Of a stretch of DNA of 44,123 nt, positions 18,960 to 26,925 are shown piece after piece. The translations under genes and the position numbers were made by a program. Origin of the DNA: Bartonella senegalensis OS02 (GTDB taxonomy: Bacteria > Pseudomonadota > Alphaproteobacteria > Rhizobiales > Rhizobiaceae). A model generated the notes under the pieces. The model did no database searches and was not told the DNA's origin. It saw only the letters and a list, made by a program, of their open reading frames with translations. Numbering within the stretch: the stretch's first letter is position 1; the number at the start of each line of letters is the position of its first letter. The stretch covers positions 1 through 44,123 of the forward strand of contig NZ_HE997543.1 of NCBI RefSeq assembly GCF_000312545.1, written 5' to 3'.

Positions 18960-20078
18960 TTATCCTTTAAAATAACGTTGTTCAACAAAAGGGAGTGAAT
19001 GGACAGACAGTGCAATCTTTTTGCCACGCAGCTCTGTAAAAACTTCTGTTCCTTCCACTTTCCAACCAACAGGAACATATCCCATCGCAACAGGACCATT
19101 AAAAGAAGGGCCAAAACCACCTGATGTTACCACCCCAATCCGATTACCCTCATCATCGAACAGCATGGCACCAGCACGAATAGGTTGGCGTGTTTGTGGT
19201 TTTAAACCAACACGACAACGAGAGGGACCTTTCTCAAGAGCTTCCAAAAAAGCCTTTGCCCCGTAAAACTGGGCTTTTTCTCGAACATTTTTGGGAACAG
19301 CCCATGTTAGTGCAGCATCAATGGGCGTAATATCAGGGGTAATATCATTGCCATGCAAGCATAAGCCTGCTTCCAATCGAAGACTGTCGCGCGCTGCAAG
19401 ACCAACCCACGCAACACGAGAATCGTTCAGCAATTTTTCAGCCAATGCCTGTGCATGTCCTATGGGAAGAGCAATTTCAAAACCATCTTCTCCCGTATAA
19501 CCAGAACGAGTAATAAACCAATCTTGTTGTGTTTCCAATCCTTGCATAAACAACAGTTCATTGCCCGGCAAACCCGCATCAGCAAGAACGGCAGCTGCTT
19601 GTGGACCTTGAAGAGCAAGCAAAACCCTTTCAAGAGCAATCACCTGACAATCAAAGCCAACAGCACGTTTTTTTAGTTCAGCAAGATCGGCTTGTGCATT
19701 ACCAGCATTCGCAACCAACATAAAACGCCATTCTGCCAAACGGGTAAGGATAAGATCATCAAGAATACCAGCCTGTTCATTGAGTAAATAATTATAGCGT
19801 GATTGACCAATCTTTAATAATGCCGCATCAATGGGAAAAGCATAGGATAAAAACTCCACTGCTTGGGGTCCCTCAACAGCAATCAATTGCATATGAGAAA
19901 TATCAAAAAGACCTGCATGCGCACGCGTATGAAGATGCTCTTTTAAAACTCCAAGAGGATAAGTCAAAGGCATTTTCCAACCGGCGAAAGCGCCAAATTT
20001 TGCCCCCGCTTTTTCATGCAATTCATATAAAGGAAGTGTTTTTAAAGAAGATGTTTCAAATTCTTGTGATGTACCCAT
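18960..20078 (-). CDS. gcvT: Glycine cleavage system aminomethyltransferase, T-protein
   Basis: Tetrahydrofolate-dependent aminomethyltransferase that releases ammonia from the lipoyl-bound intermediate and makes methylene-THF. It shows LYELHEKAGAKFGAFAGWKMPL, LFDISHMQLIAVEG, DDLILTRL, TGEDGFEIALP, and the folate-site segment RDSLRLEAGLCLHGNDI. The frame is open to 20111, but ATG 20078 (MGTSQEF) has GGAG close before it, and the longer start would run into the riboswitch tail. That gives 372 residues, normal for the family. First gene of the operon and directly controlled by the glycine riboswitch. Confidence 0.95.
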   Translation of the reverse strand: MGTSQEFETSSLKTLPLYELHEKAGAKFGAFAGWKMPLTYPLGVLKEHLHTRAHAGLFDISHMQLIAVEGPQAVEFLSYAFPIDAALLKIGQSRYNYLLNEQAGILDDLILTRLAEWRFMLVANAGNAQADLAELKKRAVGFDCQVIALERVLLALQGPQAAAVLADAGLPGNELLFMQGLETQQDWFITRSGYTGEDGFEIALPIGHAQALAEKLLNDSRVAWVGLAARDSLRLEAGLCLHGNDITPDITPIDAALTWAVPKNVREKAQFYGAKAFLEALEKGPSRCRVGLKPQTRQPIRAGAMLFDDEGNRIGVVTSGGFGPSFNGPVAMGYVPVGWKVEGTEVFTELRGKKIALSVHSLPFVEQRYFKG

Positions 20079-20119
20079 AATATCTCCAAAGTCGCACTCA
20101 CGTCCATACAATACGTCCG

Positions 20120-20308
20120 TCTCCGCACCCTTCTGTTACAAACCTGAGAGACTCGCGAAAAGATCTTTCGCTTACACCTTCGGCGCGGACTTTCCCGACT
20201 TTCCAGACCTGCCTTTCTTCTTTTACGGTCCTTAGAGCCTGAGAGATTATGGGCTATTTTCCCCTTCGGCGGCAGCTACGAAAACTCGCAACCTGCACTC
20301 TCCCGCAA
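20120..20308 (-). promoter_or_regulatory. Tandem glycine riboswitch
   Basis: Read on the minus strand, this leader has two glycine aptamers in series. The first begins GCGGGAGAGTGCAGG and contains CCGCCGAAGGGG and TCTCAGGC. The second contains GCGCCGAAGGTGTAAGC and ends AGTCTCTCAGGTTTGTAACAGA. The repeated CCGAAGG and CTCTCAGG boxes are diagnostic. It lies about 40 bases before the gcvT ATG. In this class glycine binding turns on the cleavage operon. Confidence 0.93.
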
Positions 20309-20351
20309 AAGAATGAAAGAAACGATAACGTTCTTTCCGACATATTCTAAT

Positions 20352-20380
20352 TCTATAACCTATCTGCGTCACACTGTCAT
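20352..20380 (-). promoter_or_regulatory. Promoter of the gcv operon
   Basis: On the minus strand ATGACA (20375-20380) and TATAGA (20352-20357) are spaced by 17 bases. The start would fall about 35-40 bases before the first aptamer, as expected. Confidence 0.5.
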
Positions 20381-20611
20381 CAGCAAAATGACTGGTGTAC
20401 CTTAATTTTACACTTGCATAGGGTGTTTTAAAGAGCTTATAATATCGAGAGAACGTTGTAAAAACCCTAGCTGTTTAAGGTTTAGTAAAGTCAAGGAAAA
20501 TTAATTTATACATTACCGGCAGATGCTATCAACGTAAAAAGAAAATTGCGAAAGTCCACGACTGGACTTGAAAACTGAAAACGCTAATTGAAAAAAATGG
20601 AAAACTTCACA

Positions 20612-20676
20612 GACTAAGAAAGAGTATTCTCTTTTGTGGGGTCTTATTATAACCACAAAGTTTACTCTCTTCTAAG
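20612..20676. other. Large imperfect inverted repeat
   Basis: AGAGTA (20621-20626) pairs with TACTCT (20663-20668), and TTTGTGG (20633-20639) pairs with CCACAAA (20653-20659). Outside them ACTAAG and CTTCTAAG extend the stem. It sits between the divergent gcv promoter and the Lon-domain gene. It may be a terminator, a small structured RNA or a palindromic mobile remnant; no second copy was seen here. Confidence 0.5.
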
Positions 20677-20815
20677 ACGACATACTTATAAGAATAGAGA
20701 GAGAGAAATATGATCTTAACACGCAAGGGGTTGGTTTTTCTTACCAGTAAGTAATATCATAAACTATGGTTCTTTATGCATCAAACCGCACCATATATAA
20801 GGTTTAAAAACACGA

Positions 20816-21478
20816 ATGAAAGCTGGCAATATCTGTTATAATTGCGAAAATGATCTCCCAAAGCAAATTGCTCTTTTTCCTTTAGAAGGTGCGCTCTTAT
20901 TGCCGGGAGGTTTTTTATCGCTCAACATTTTTGAACCAGAAGCCCTCGAAATGGTTGAAGACGTTATGGTATCCAACCGTTTGTTAGGTATTATTCAACC
21001 CCTTTTGTCAGGAACAAATTGCTTCCCCATAAAACTTTACAAAATGGGCTGTATAGGTCGTATCACGCACTATAATGAAACAGGAAATGGGCAGCTTTTC
21101 ATTATCTTACAAGGCGTTTGTCGCTTTACTTTAGAACAAGAACTGGTGAACACAAAATCTTATCGGATTGCTCTTATCCAATCAAATGTAAAAGATTTAC
21201 AAGAAGTAGAATTTTCAGAGAGCATTAATCGAGAAAATTTACTCAACATCGTTGAGCAATATCTCACGATGCATGAAATAGAATATAATTGGAGCAATAT
21301 CATACAAACACCCACACCTATATTAGTGAATGCTTTTTCATCTCTTATTCCTTTTACACCGGCAGAAAAACAAGCACTGTTAGAGGCTCCTGATATTGGA
21401 AGCCGTGCTCAGACACTTCTCGCTCTAACTGAATGCTCTCTCATGAAACAAACAGGCGCATATCACTATTTAAACTAA
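20816..21478 (+). CDS. Lon substrate-binding (N-terminal) domain protein
   Basis: 220-residue protein made of the LON N-terminal (PUA-like) domain only, without ATPase or protease parts. Visible are QIALFPLEGALLLPGGFLSLNIFEP near the start, VMVSNRLLGIIQP, LYKMGCIGRITHYNETGNGQ, and IILQGVCRFTLEQEL, followed by a helical C-terminal part ending LIPFTPAEKQALLEAPDIGS. Such stand-alone proteins are common in alphaproteobacteria and often sit near thioredoxin and Trm112-like genes; their role is unproven. AAGG stands 13 bases before the ATG. It is followed by the Trm112-like gene after 13 bases, so an operon is likely. Confidence 0.88.
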   Translation: MKAGNICYNCENDLPKQIALFPLEGALLLPGGFLSLNIFEPEALEMVEDVMVSNRLLGIIQPLLSGTNCFPIKLYKMGCIGRITHYNETGNGQLFIILQGVCRFTLEQELVNTKSYRIALIQSNVKDLQEVEFSESINRENLLNIVEQYLTMHEIEYNWSNIIQTPTPILVNAFSSLIPFTPAEKQALLEAPDIGSRAQTLLALTECSLMKQTGAYHYLN

Positions 21479-21491
21479 TGAATATTAAAAC

Positions 21492-21692
21492 ATGAAGAAA
21501 ATGATCACAGATCCCAAAATGCTTGAATTGCTGGTTTGCCCAATTACAGGGGGAACCCTCTCTTTGAACCGAAAAACACAGGAATTAATTTCGCTCAAAG
21601 CAAAACTTGCCTATCCTATTCGTAACGGTGTTCCCATTATGCTTGCTTCCGAAGCCCGTCCTTTACAAAATAATGAAAAAAATAGCCCATAA
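21492..21692 (+). CDS. Trm112/YcaR-family small protein
   Basis: 66-residue member of the UPF0434/Trm112 family. It shows [33 protein letters not shown]. Of the CPxC-type zinc site only one cysteine (LVCPITGG) remains, which is common in bacterial members. In eukaryotes and archaea Trm112 activates methyltransferases; the bacterial role is less clear. ATG 21501 ([11 protein letters not shown]) is an alternative start. Cotranscribed with the Lon-domain gene. Confidence 0.85.
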   Translation: MKKMITDPKMLELLVCPITGGTLSLNRKTQELISLKAKLAYPIRNGVPIMLASEARPLQNNEKNSP

Positions 21693-22005
21693 GAGTAAGC
21701 CGCCCTTATACATTTTTCTTGATGATAGCGCAGTGTTCTCGAGTATTTTTTCATCAAAAGATCTCTAGTGTTGCTGTTTTTTTTTCATATTTTCTCGCTC
21801 GAAAAAGAAGTTTTCTCACAAGCTATCCCCCACCACTTTCTTGGAAAACTTTTCATGTTATGTGGCTTTAAGAGATGCATGAAGGAGGGTTTTCTGCAAA
21901 TTCTTTTGCGCTCTTACAAAAAAACACGATCTTAAAGATAGCACTTCTATTGCCTTCCAATAACGTTAAAAAATACACCAAATAGCAAAGAAATTATCCT
22001 CTCAA
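21693..22005. other. Spacer, nothing recognised
   Basis: AT-rich, with stops in all frames. Near 21959-21975 the words cgttaaaaaatacaccaa recur at about 24711, in front of the second Brt copy, marking the edge of a duplicated block. Confidence 0.45.
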
Positions 22006-22175
22006 TAAGCTTGTAATTTTGATAGTATCCTTAGAAATCTATAGGATCTGGAAGCTCAAAAATCAAAGACTAGGTAAGTTCTTTTTGTGGGTATTTCAGA
22101 GATTTCGTAAGCTCTTGTGATGTCCAAGTACTTCTCAGCACCAAAAGCAAAAGCAAAAGACTGACTCGGCTTCAG
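22006..22175 (+). pseudogene. Decayed copy of the Brt-type RNA gene
   Basis: It aligns along its length with 24954-25125: agcttgtaattttgatagta matches agcttgtagttttgatcgta, and ggatctggaagct, ctcttgtgatgtccaagtac and agcaccaaaagc follow in the same order. The promoter -35 and -10 boxes of the intact copy are not preserved, and the paired stems are broken. No XRE gene follows; the copy runs into the type ISP relic instead. Confidence 0.65.
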
Positions 22176-22520
22176 TAATTCCAAACTCCATCATTGAAGA
22201 TACGGTTATAATAAAGCCATTGTCGTGTAAAAGGACGATACGAACTTTGCGTGAGACATGCTTCTTCAAATTCAAAAACCTTTCCTCTTATGAATTCTTG
22301 CTTAATAACTCCAACTTATCTTTTTTACATCTGAATTAACAAAATCATCTACGACACTTGCACATTTTTTTCGATCAGCATGTGGATGGGTATCGTTAAA
22401 ACATTTTACGTCGCTATTATAAAAAGTAATCATATTATTCATATTTTTTGCTAAAATCTTACGGCTAGAATTATATACCCAGGCATCAAGACTGGTTACA
22501 ATACCATAGGAGAATGTTTC
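22165..22520 (-). pseudogene. Fragment of a type ISP restriction-modification enzyme
   Basis: On the minus strand, 22302-22520 reads TFSYGIVTSLDAWVYNSSRK, ILAKNMNNMITFYN and later DDFVNSDVKKISWSY before a stop. A frame change then gives FIRGKVFEFEEACLTQSSYR followed by PFTRQWLYYNRIFNDGVWN. The pairs 'DAWVYN...NMxxMIxFYN' and 'sYRPFTkqwlYf(d/n)R' are typical of the target-recognition end of the large single-chain type ISP (predicted helicase/methylase) enzymes. Only about 120 codons of a protein that is normally well over 1000 residues remain. It is a dead relic of a phage-defence gene. Confidence 0.68.
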
Positions 22521-22539
22521 AAAGAGGTTTTATCATGGA

Positions 22540-22830
22540 CATTCTTGTCATCTAAGGCTAAAAATGCTTTAAAATTGTCATCACGCTACCAAGCCCCGCC
22601 CTCTCCAACATTGCGACAGCCCTTGGCACTTGAGACGACTCATAAGAGGTATTTTTAGTCTTTATCTTATACGGTTTTTAACCATACACTCATCCCTTCC
22701 CTTGATGTGCAAGGGGATGGTTTTGATTGATTCATTATAAGCAGGTTTGAAATGAGAGAATTTTACGATAGTCTGGTCTCTCATTCAAGTTACAAGACAT
22801 TGATTGATCTTTATAAATCAATATATTCTC
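22540..22830 (-). pseudogene. 5' end of a decayed tyrosine integrase gene
   Basis: Minus-strand member of the integrase repeat family. It holds the shared upstream flank (tttataaatcaatatatt, gatgtgcaagg) and the first codons after the conserved start area (taaaaatacctcttatgagtcgtctcaa), then fades near 22540. No arm-domain motif survives. It lies left of the MFS gene; a similar copy in the same orientation lies right of it (24390-24615). Confidence 0.6.
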
Positions 22831-23017
22831 TGATTTAGACAAAGGTTTCCACTCCTTCGTTACTTTTGGAGACAAAGCAACTGTTGTAAAATCTGGCAAA
22901 TTAACACCACTCTACGTAAAATCATCAAAAAGCAATTAGGAATATAAAGACTTTTGTTTCAAATATAATGAACGAACCGTCTCAGAAAAAAGAACCGTCA
23001 TGGATATATCAAATACA

Positions 23018-24253
23018 TCAATGATCATCATCTACTGTCGTGTTAAGAGGGGGTAACTCTTTATTTTGCTTAATTTTTATAACTCCAATAATTCCAGTGG
23101 AAATAATCGATGCAGACATCGCTAAAAAAGAGCTCAACAATCCCACGAGTGCAAAAAGTCCAGCAAGAAAGCCAGACAATGCTTCAGCAGAATTTGCGAG
23201 GATTGAGAAGGTTCCAAAACTCTTCCCAAGATCTTCACGACGAGAATATAATTGAAGAGCTGAGACTAAACTAATATCCACAAATGCACCAATAAATCCT
23301 AAAACAAATGCGAATACAAGGAGAAGTTTTAAATAAAATATTGCCACTAAAGGCATAACAAACAGAATAACCCCATACAGAAGCCAAAAGACCATGAGCT
23401 TAAACGCTGTAATCTTGACTATAATTTTATGATAGAACAAGCCGCCCACAATTGTTCCAACAGCAATGAGAGAAAAAACATAGCTCACAAAGCTTTCCTC
23501 TCCACTGATAGAGAGAATAAAAGCTGGAATTAAAAATCTTAAAATTGCACCAGTAAAAAGAATAGCAAACGACGAGCCAATCAGCGTAATAAATAAATGT
23601 TTATTTTCAGTAGAAATAGATTGAAGATAAGAAGCTGTTTCTCGATAAACTTTTATGAAATTGAATAATTTACTCTCATTTGAATTTAAATTCATGAGAT
23701 TCAATAACAAGAGAATAGAGATAAAATAGCTAAAACAATCAAAAATAAGGACTGCCGATTTATTTGCTAAAAAAAGCAGTAGCGAACAAAGTAAAGGACC
23801 AATGACAGATGCAGTCTCATTTATAATTTGTGAAATGCTATTTGCCTTTGTAAGCTCATTTATTGGAAATATTCTCACAATAGCAGCTTGAAAACTTGGC
23901 TGGAAAATACTTCTTCCTATCGTTGTGCAGATTGCGGCAAAAATCAGAACAAGAATATGTGCAGTCCCTGTTATAGTGGTTATAAAAACGAATAATGAAG
24001 CGAATAATCTCACCAATTCACTGAAGATCATATTTTTCTTCAAAGAGAAATTATCCGCGAACCAACCGCCTATAGGGCCCAAAAAGAGAAAAGGGATAAA
24101 TCGGAAAAAATACACAAGACCTGTAAAAAAGGTGTTCTCTGTTAATTCTAAGACAAGTAAAATAAAAACAACTTCATAAGCATAATCACCAACTTTAGAA
24201 ATAAACAGAGAAGAAAAAAGAGCTAATGGACTCTTTTTTAAAAATAACTTCAT
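23018..24253 (-). CDS. MFS transporter, EntS/MefA-like exporter group
   Basis: Twelve-helix inner-membrane transporter of about 411 residues. It opens MKLFLKKSPLALFSSLFISK, VGDYAYEVVFILLVLE, then FRFIPFLFLGPIGGWFADNF with the loop-2 motif of the family (GGWFADxxSLKKNM), and FQPSFQAAIVRIFP, a segment typical of macrolide-efflux and enterobactin-exporter-like members (MFS_3). ATG 24253 is preferred over 24262 because GGATGGGTG lies just before it. It is isolated and AT-rich, and is flanked on both sides by integrase relics in the same orientation and beyond those by Brt copies, so it may be cargo of a former island. The substrate is unknown. Confidence 0.85.
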   Translation of the reverse strand: MKLFLKKSPLALFSSLFISKVGDYAYEVVFILLVLELTENTFFTGLVYFFRFIPFLFLGPIGGWFADNFSLKKNMIFSELVRLFASLFVFITTITGTAHILVLIFAAICTTIGRSIFQPSFQAAIVRIFPINELTKANSISQIINETASVIGPLLCSLLLFLANKSAVLIFDCFSYFISILLLLNLMNLNSNESKLFNFIKVYRETASYLQSISTENKHLFITLIGSSFAILFTGAILRFLIPAFILSISGEESFVSYVFSLIAVGTIVGGLFYHKIIVKITAFKLMVFWLLYGVILFVMPLVAIFYLKLLLVFAFVLGFIGAFVDISLVSALQLYSRREDLGKSFGTFSILANSAEALSGFLAGLFALVGLLSSFLAMSASIISTGIIGVIKIKQNKELPPLNTTVDDDH

Positions 24254-24389
24254 ATCACCCATCCGATAGTAAATTTTTTTACACTTAAAGTTACACGACC
24301 TTTAATACAATTGGTGATATGAAATTCAAAGAAATCGTATATTCTAATAAATCGCTTAATAAGTTAATAGAAAACTTTTAAAGAAATAC

Positions 24390-24615
24390 TCAAACTCTTG
24401 GCATCTAAGACGGTTCGTAAGAGGCATTTTTACTCCTTTCTTTCTTCATTTTTACCCATATGCCAGTTCTGTTTTTGACGTGCAAACAAGTGATTTTAAT
24501 TGATTCACTATTGAGAGGATATGTGATGAGAAAATCTTACGATATTCGAGTTGTAATTCAAGTTAAAAAAGGATTATTTATCCTTATAAATCAATATATT
24601 GATAAAATCAGGAAT
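24390..24615 (-). pseudogene. 5' end of a decayed tyrosine integrase gene
   Basis: Minus-strand copy of the same family as 22540-22830, clearer at its flank: atttataaggataaataat, acgaatatcg-type words, tcacttgtttgcacgtc and ggtaaaaatg are all present, followed by the start area aaaaatgcctcttacgaacc. Homology stops a few codons after the start. A forward open frame of 90 codons across it is a chance frame. Confidence 0.6.
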
Positions 24616-24927
24616 ACTAATTTGACAGTGCTCGCGACCAACAAGCGAGTTTTTAAAGTGTCAACCCAAAAGCATAATTTTAAGAACAGTGCTTCTCTTA
24701 CCCCCAATACCGTTAAAAAATACACCAAGTGATAAGAAATAAATTATCAATAAAATAATCAGTCAAAAACCTGAAACTCCCCCTTTAAAACATATAGCAA
24801 GCATTGATGGCTTTCAAAAACAAGAGAGAAAAATAGACTAAATTCTTATGAAAACAACAAAGACATATTGCAACGGTTGCATTTAAATTTTGAAAAAACG
24901 CAACCAAAACAACTGCCGTACCTCTGG

Positions 24928-24956
24928 TTGACGCTTTAAGGAAATTATCCTATGAA
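24928..24956 (+). promoter_or_regulatory. Promoter of the Brt-type RNA
   Basis: TTGACG (24928-24933) and TATGAA (24951-24956) with a spacer of exactly 17 bases, just before the conserved block. The predicted start is near 24963. Confidence 0.6.
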
Positions 24957-24962
24957 TGAGCT

Positions 24963-25181
24963 TGTAGTTTTGATCGTATACGCGGCGATCAATAGGGCCT
25001 GGAAGCCTGAAACACTCAAACTAGAATAAATCTGCTTTGCGGATATCCCGGAATTTCCGGGGGCTCTTGTTATGTCCAAGTGCTTCTTCAGCACTAAAAA
25101 CAAGAGACTGCTTTGAGTCAGTGCTTCCAGACCCCGGAATACCAATGCGAGAGCGCTCGCACCCGGTGGGGGATTTTTCAA
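24963..25181 (+). ncRNA. Brt-type Bartonella regulatory transcript upstream of an XRE gene
   Basis: A structured, relatively G+C-rich block of about 215 bases between a good promoter and a terminator-like hairpin, directly before a small HTH gene. Nested pairing is visible: CTCTTGTT (25061-25068) with AACAAGAG (25099-25106) enclosing the AGTGC/GCACT hairpin, and a CCCGGAA/TTCCGGG palindrome near 25048-25062. In Bartonella henselae a family of abundant intergenic RNAs (Bartonella regulatory transcripts, Brt) of about 190 nt stands in exactly this arrangement before small HTH 'Trp' genes, and one pair affects badA expression. Identification is by architecture and appearance, not by alignment. 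A decayed second copy is at 22006-22175. Confidence 0.75.
25132..25178 (+). terminator. Terminator-like hairpin that contains the XRE ribosome-binding site
   Basis: CCCCGG (25132-25137) pairs with CCGG-T-GGGG (25163-25171) around an inner hairpin TGCGAG-AGCG-CTCGCA, followed by TTTTT (25174-25178). The 3' arm includes GGGGGA (25168-25173), the only plausible Shine-Dalgarno sequence for the GTG start at 25183. The fold would thus both end the Brt RNA and hide the start of the XRE gene. Confidence 0.65.
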
Positions 25182-25182
25182 A

Positions 25183-25539
25183 GTGCGAACCCAAAATCCA
25201 CATTTTAATGATATCTCTGTAGGCAAAAAAATTCGCTTCAGAAGAAGCATCATGGGGATTTCTCAAAAAAAATTAGGCTGTCATTTAGGCGTCACTTTCC
25301 AACAAATCCAAAAATATGAAAAGGGAATAAATCGCGTAGGTGCAGGACGCTTGCAAGAAATTGCCGATAGACTAGATGTTCCTGTTTCCTTCTTTTATAC
25401 CGATATCTCAACAAAAGAAGATAATCTCTGCCATGATGAGGACAGAATATCAAACAAAGTGGAACACTTGCTTTTGAAAAATTTCAGAGGACTGAGCCCC
25501 AAAAAACAGAGAGCAATCTTACGGTTGATTTCTGATTAA
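25183..25539 (+). CDS. XRE-family helix-turn-helix regulator paired with the Brt RNA
   Basis: 118-residue DNA-binding protein with a Cro/C1-type HTH: VGKKIRFRRSIMGISQKKLG then CHLGVTFQQIQKYEKGINRV, GAGRLQEIADRLDVPVSFFY. The helix-turn-helix lies at about residues 20-55. A C-terminal tail (NKVEHLLLKNFRGLSPKKQR, AILRLISD) resembles other alphaproteobacterial regulators of this type. The start is GTG at 25183; no ATG exists in frame before the HTH. It lies right behind the terminator hairpin of the Brt RNA, so it should be expressed mainly by read-through or when the hairpin opens. It corresponds in position to the small 'Trp' regulators of B. henselae. The target genes are unknown. Confidence 0.87.
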   Translation: MRTQNPHFNDISVGKKIRFRRSIMGISQKKLGCHLGVTFQQIQKYEKGINRVGAGRLQEIADRLDVPVSFFYTDISTKEDNLCHDEDRISNKVEHLLLKNFRGLSPKKQRAILRLISD

Positions 25540-25568
25540 AAAGGCATCTTCTTATGATCACGATTTTT

Positions 25569-25592
25569 GCGTTTCTTCAATAAACGCCTTTA
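25569..25592 (+). terminator. Hairpin after the XRE gene
   Basis: GCGTTT (25569-25574) and AAACGC (25582-25587) with a 7-base loop, then CTTTAT. It lies thirty bases past the XRE stop. The T-run is weak. Confidence 0.35.
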
Positions 25593-25734
25593 TCATATGA
25601 AAAGAACTTCTTAAGTAAAAATAAAATGCAAAACAGCATGAAAGAAAATCACACCGCGCCCCCCATCTTAACCTGCACATCAATAAAAAAACATATATCA
25701 CTAAGGCAGTATAGAACATCACAACAGAAATCAT

Positions 25735-26640
25735 ACAAGATATTAATTTATAAGGATAAATAATCATTTTCTAACTTAAATGAGAACTCCAAATCTCATA
25801 ACATTCTCTCATCACCCCCCTCGCAGAGGGCATTCATGAAAATTAAAGGCAAAGGATGCAGACAAACAATAAATCATTACAAAAAGCGAGTCTGAATTTT
25901 ACCTGCATGTCATAAGCAGAACTGGTGTATGGGTAGAAAATACTTAATACAAGAGCTGCCAGCAACATTTTGCGCTAACCAAAGGAGGAGGACAGTACCA
26001 GCGCACGTACTCAAGGTGCCATCTTGCACGCGCTCAACTAAGCGTAAAAAGGTGGTACTCAATGGCTTTTACGCTATAGCATTCAGACACCACCATAAAA
26101 TGGGCTTAAGGTACGACTGATACCTCTTTAAAAGCTGACGGATGTCTCTTTAAAACAAGCATGTGAACATCCAACAGATGGCGTTCTGTTTTGCATAAGA
26201 AGCGTGCCCCCGTTAGAGCCCCGTTAAAGCCCTGTTAACCATGTTAAAGAAAATGAACAACAAAAGCGTAAGACAATGCGCAATCTCCATTATTGAAAAG
26301 ATATTGCTTGAGACGCTTTTGCAAATCGTAAAACCAAATTAAAATAGAGAGGGCAACACTGGTGATTGGTTTTCACCTTTACAACTTCGTACTCTCGCAA
26401 TTAGGCTGTCTAGCCACTTCAGAGACTAACTAAACAGAGAGATGCAATATCCTTGCTCCTATCTGGCATACAAAAACTGCAACAGCGGAAAAAGCCCTTA
26501 TCCGTCTCAATCCCTTATCGATCTCAATCTTTACCTCAAGCATGCCGCTGCGCTAAATTTAGATATGAATTGACAAGCAACAGCAAAAGCACATGTTTTA
26601 TTAGGCAGGGTGCAATCATTATAAAAGTCAAACTTCTCAC
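25735..26640 (+). pseudogene. Longest relic of the tyrosine integrase family
   Basis: This contains the upstream flank (25735-25925) and then about 230 codons broken by frameshifts. The arm domain is seen as RKKVVLNGFYAIAF and TDVSLKQA-type words near 26140. Next comes MRNLHY near 26280, then GDWFSPLQLRTLA, then ILAPIWHTKTATAEKALIRLN and, a frame later, NLYLKHAAALNLD and ATAKAHVLLGR. This order fits DUF4102-type integrases through the core-binding domain. The catalytic domain with the R-H-R-Y residues is absent. The open frames of 60-70 codons inside are remnants only. It ends 290 bases before asd. Confidence 0.72.
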
Positions 26641-26925
26641 GCTAAACAATTGACAGAAGATAAGCAATTCACTAGATTGCAGCGCTGCCAAGGAGATGTT
26701 CACAAAAGCTTGGCATAAAACATTCAGGCTTTCTCAGCTTTCTAAAATTAGCAAGATGGTACATTTGAAATGAATAGACCTCGTGCTATTGGAGAGTATG
26801 ATTGGCGTTCACAAAATAAGACCTTTGAAAAGGCCTCCAATATTATGATTTCATTCCTGGCCAACTCACCTTCTCCTGGGTACAGCCTAGGGAAGCAAAA
26901 TGGAGAAGGACAGGAGTACGGAAAA
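26641..26925. other. Spacer and upstream region of asd
   Basis: The last stretch from 26770 is open in frame with asd, but gives an N-terminal extension unlike any ASADH; CAGGAG at 26911-26916 points to ATG 26926. No promoter was fixed. Confidence 0.4.

Noticed and set aside
20079..20111. Longer GcvT start (MYGRECDFGD...)
   Set aside because: It would run back into the tail of the glycine riboswitch; ATG 20078 has GGAG in front and gives the normal length.
24945..25266. Minus-strand open frames of 81 and 102 codons over the Brt block
   Set aside because: They lie antisense to the structured RNA and its promoter, with no ribosome-binding site or known motif; the frames are a by-product of the G+C-rich RNA gene.
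26770..26925. N-terminal extension of 52 residues on aspartate-semialdehyde dehydrogenase
   Set aside because: The family starts at the Rossmann strand (MSFKVAVVGATG); a Shine-Dalgarno sequence stands before ATG 26926, and the extension has no homology to ASADH.
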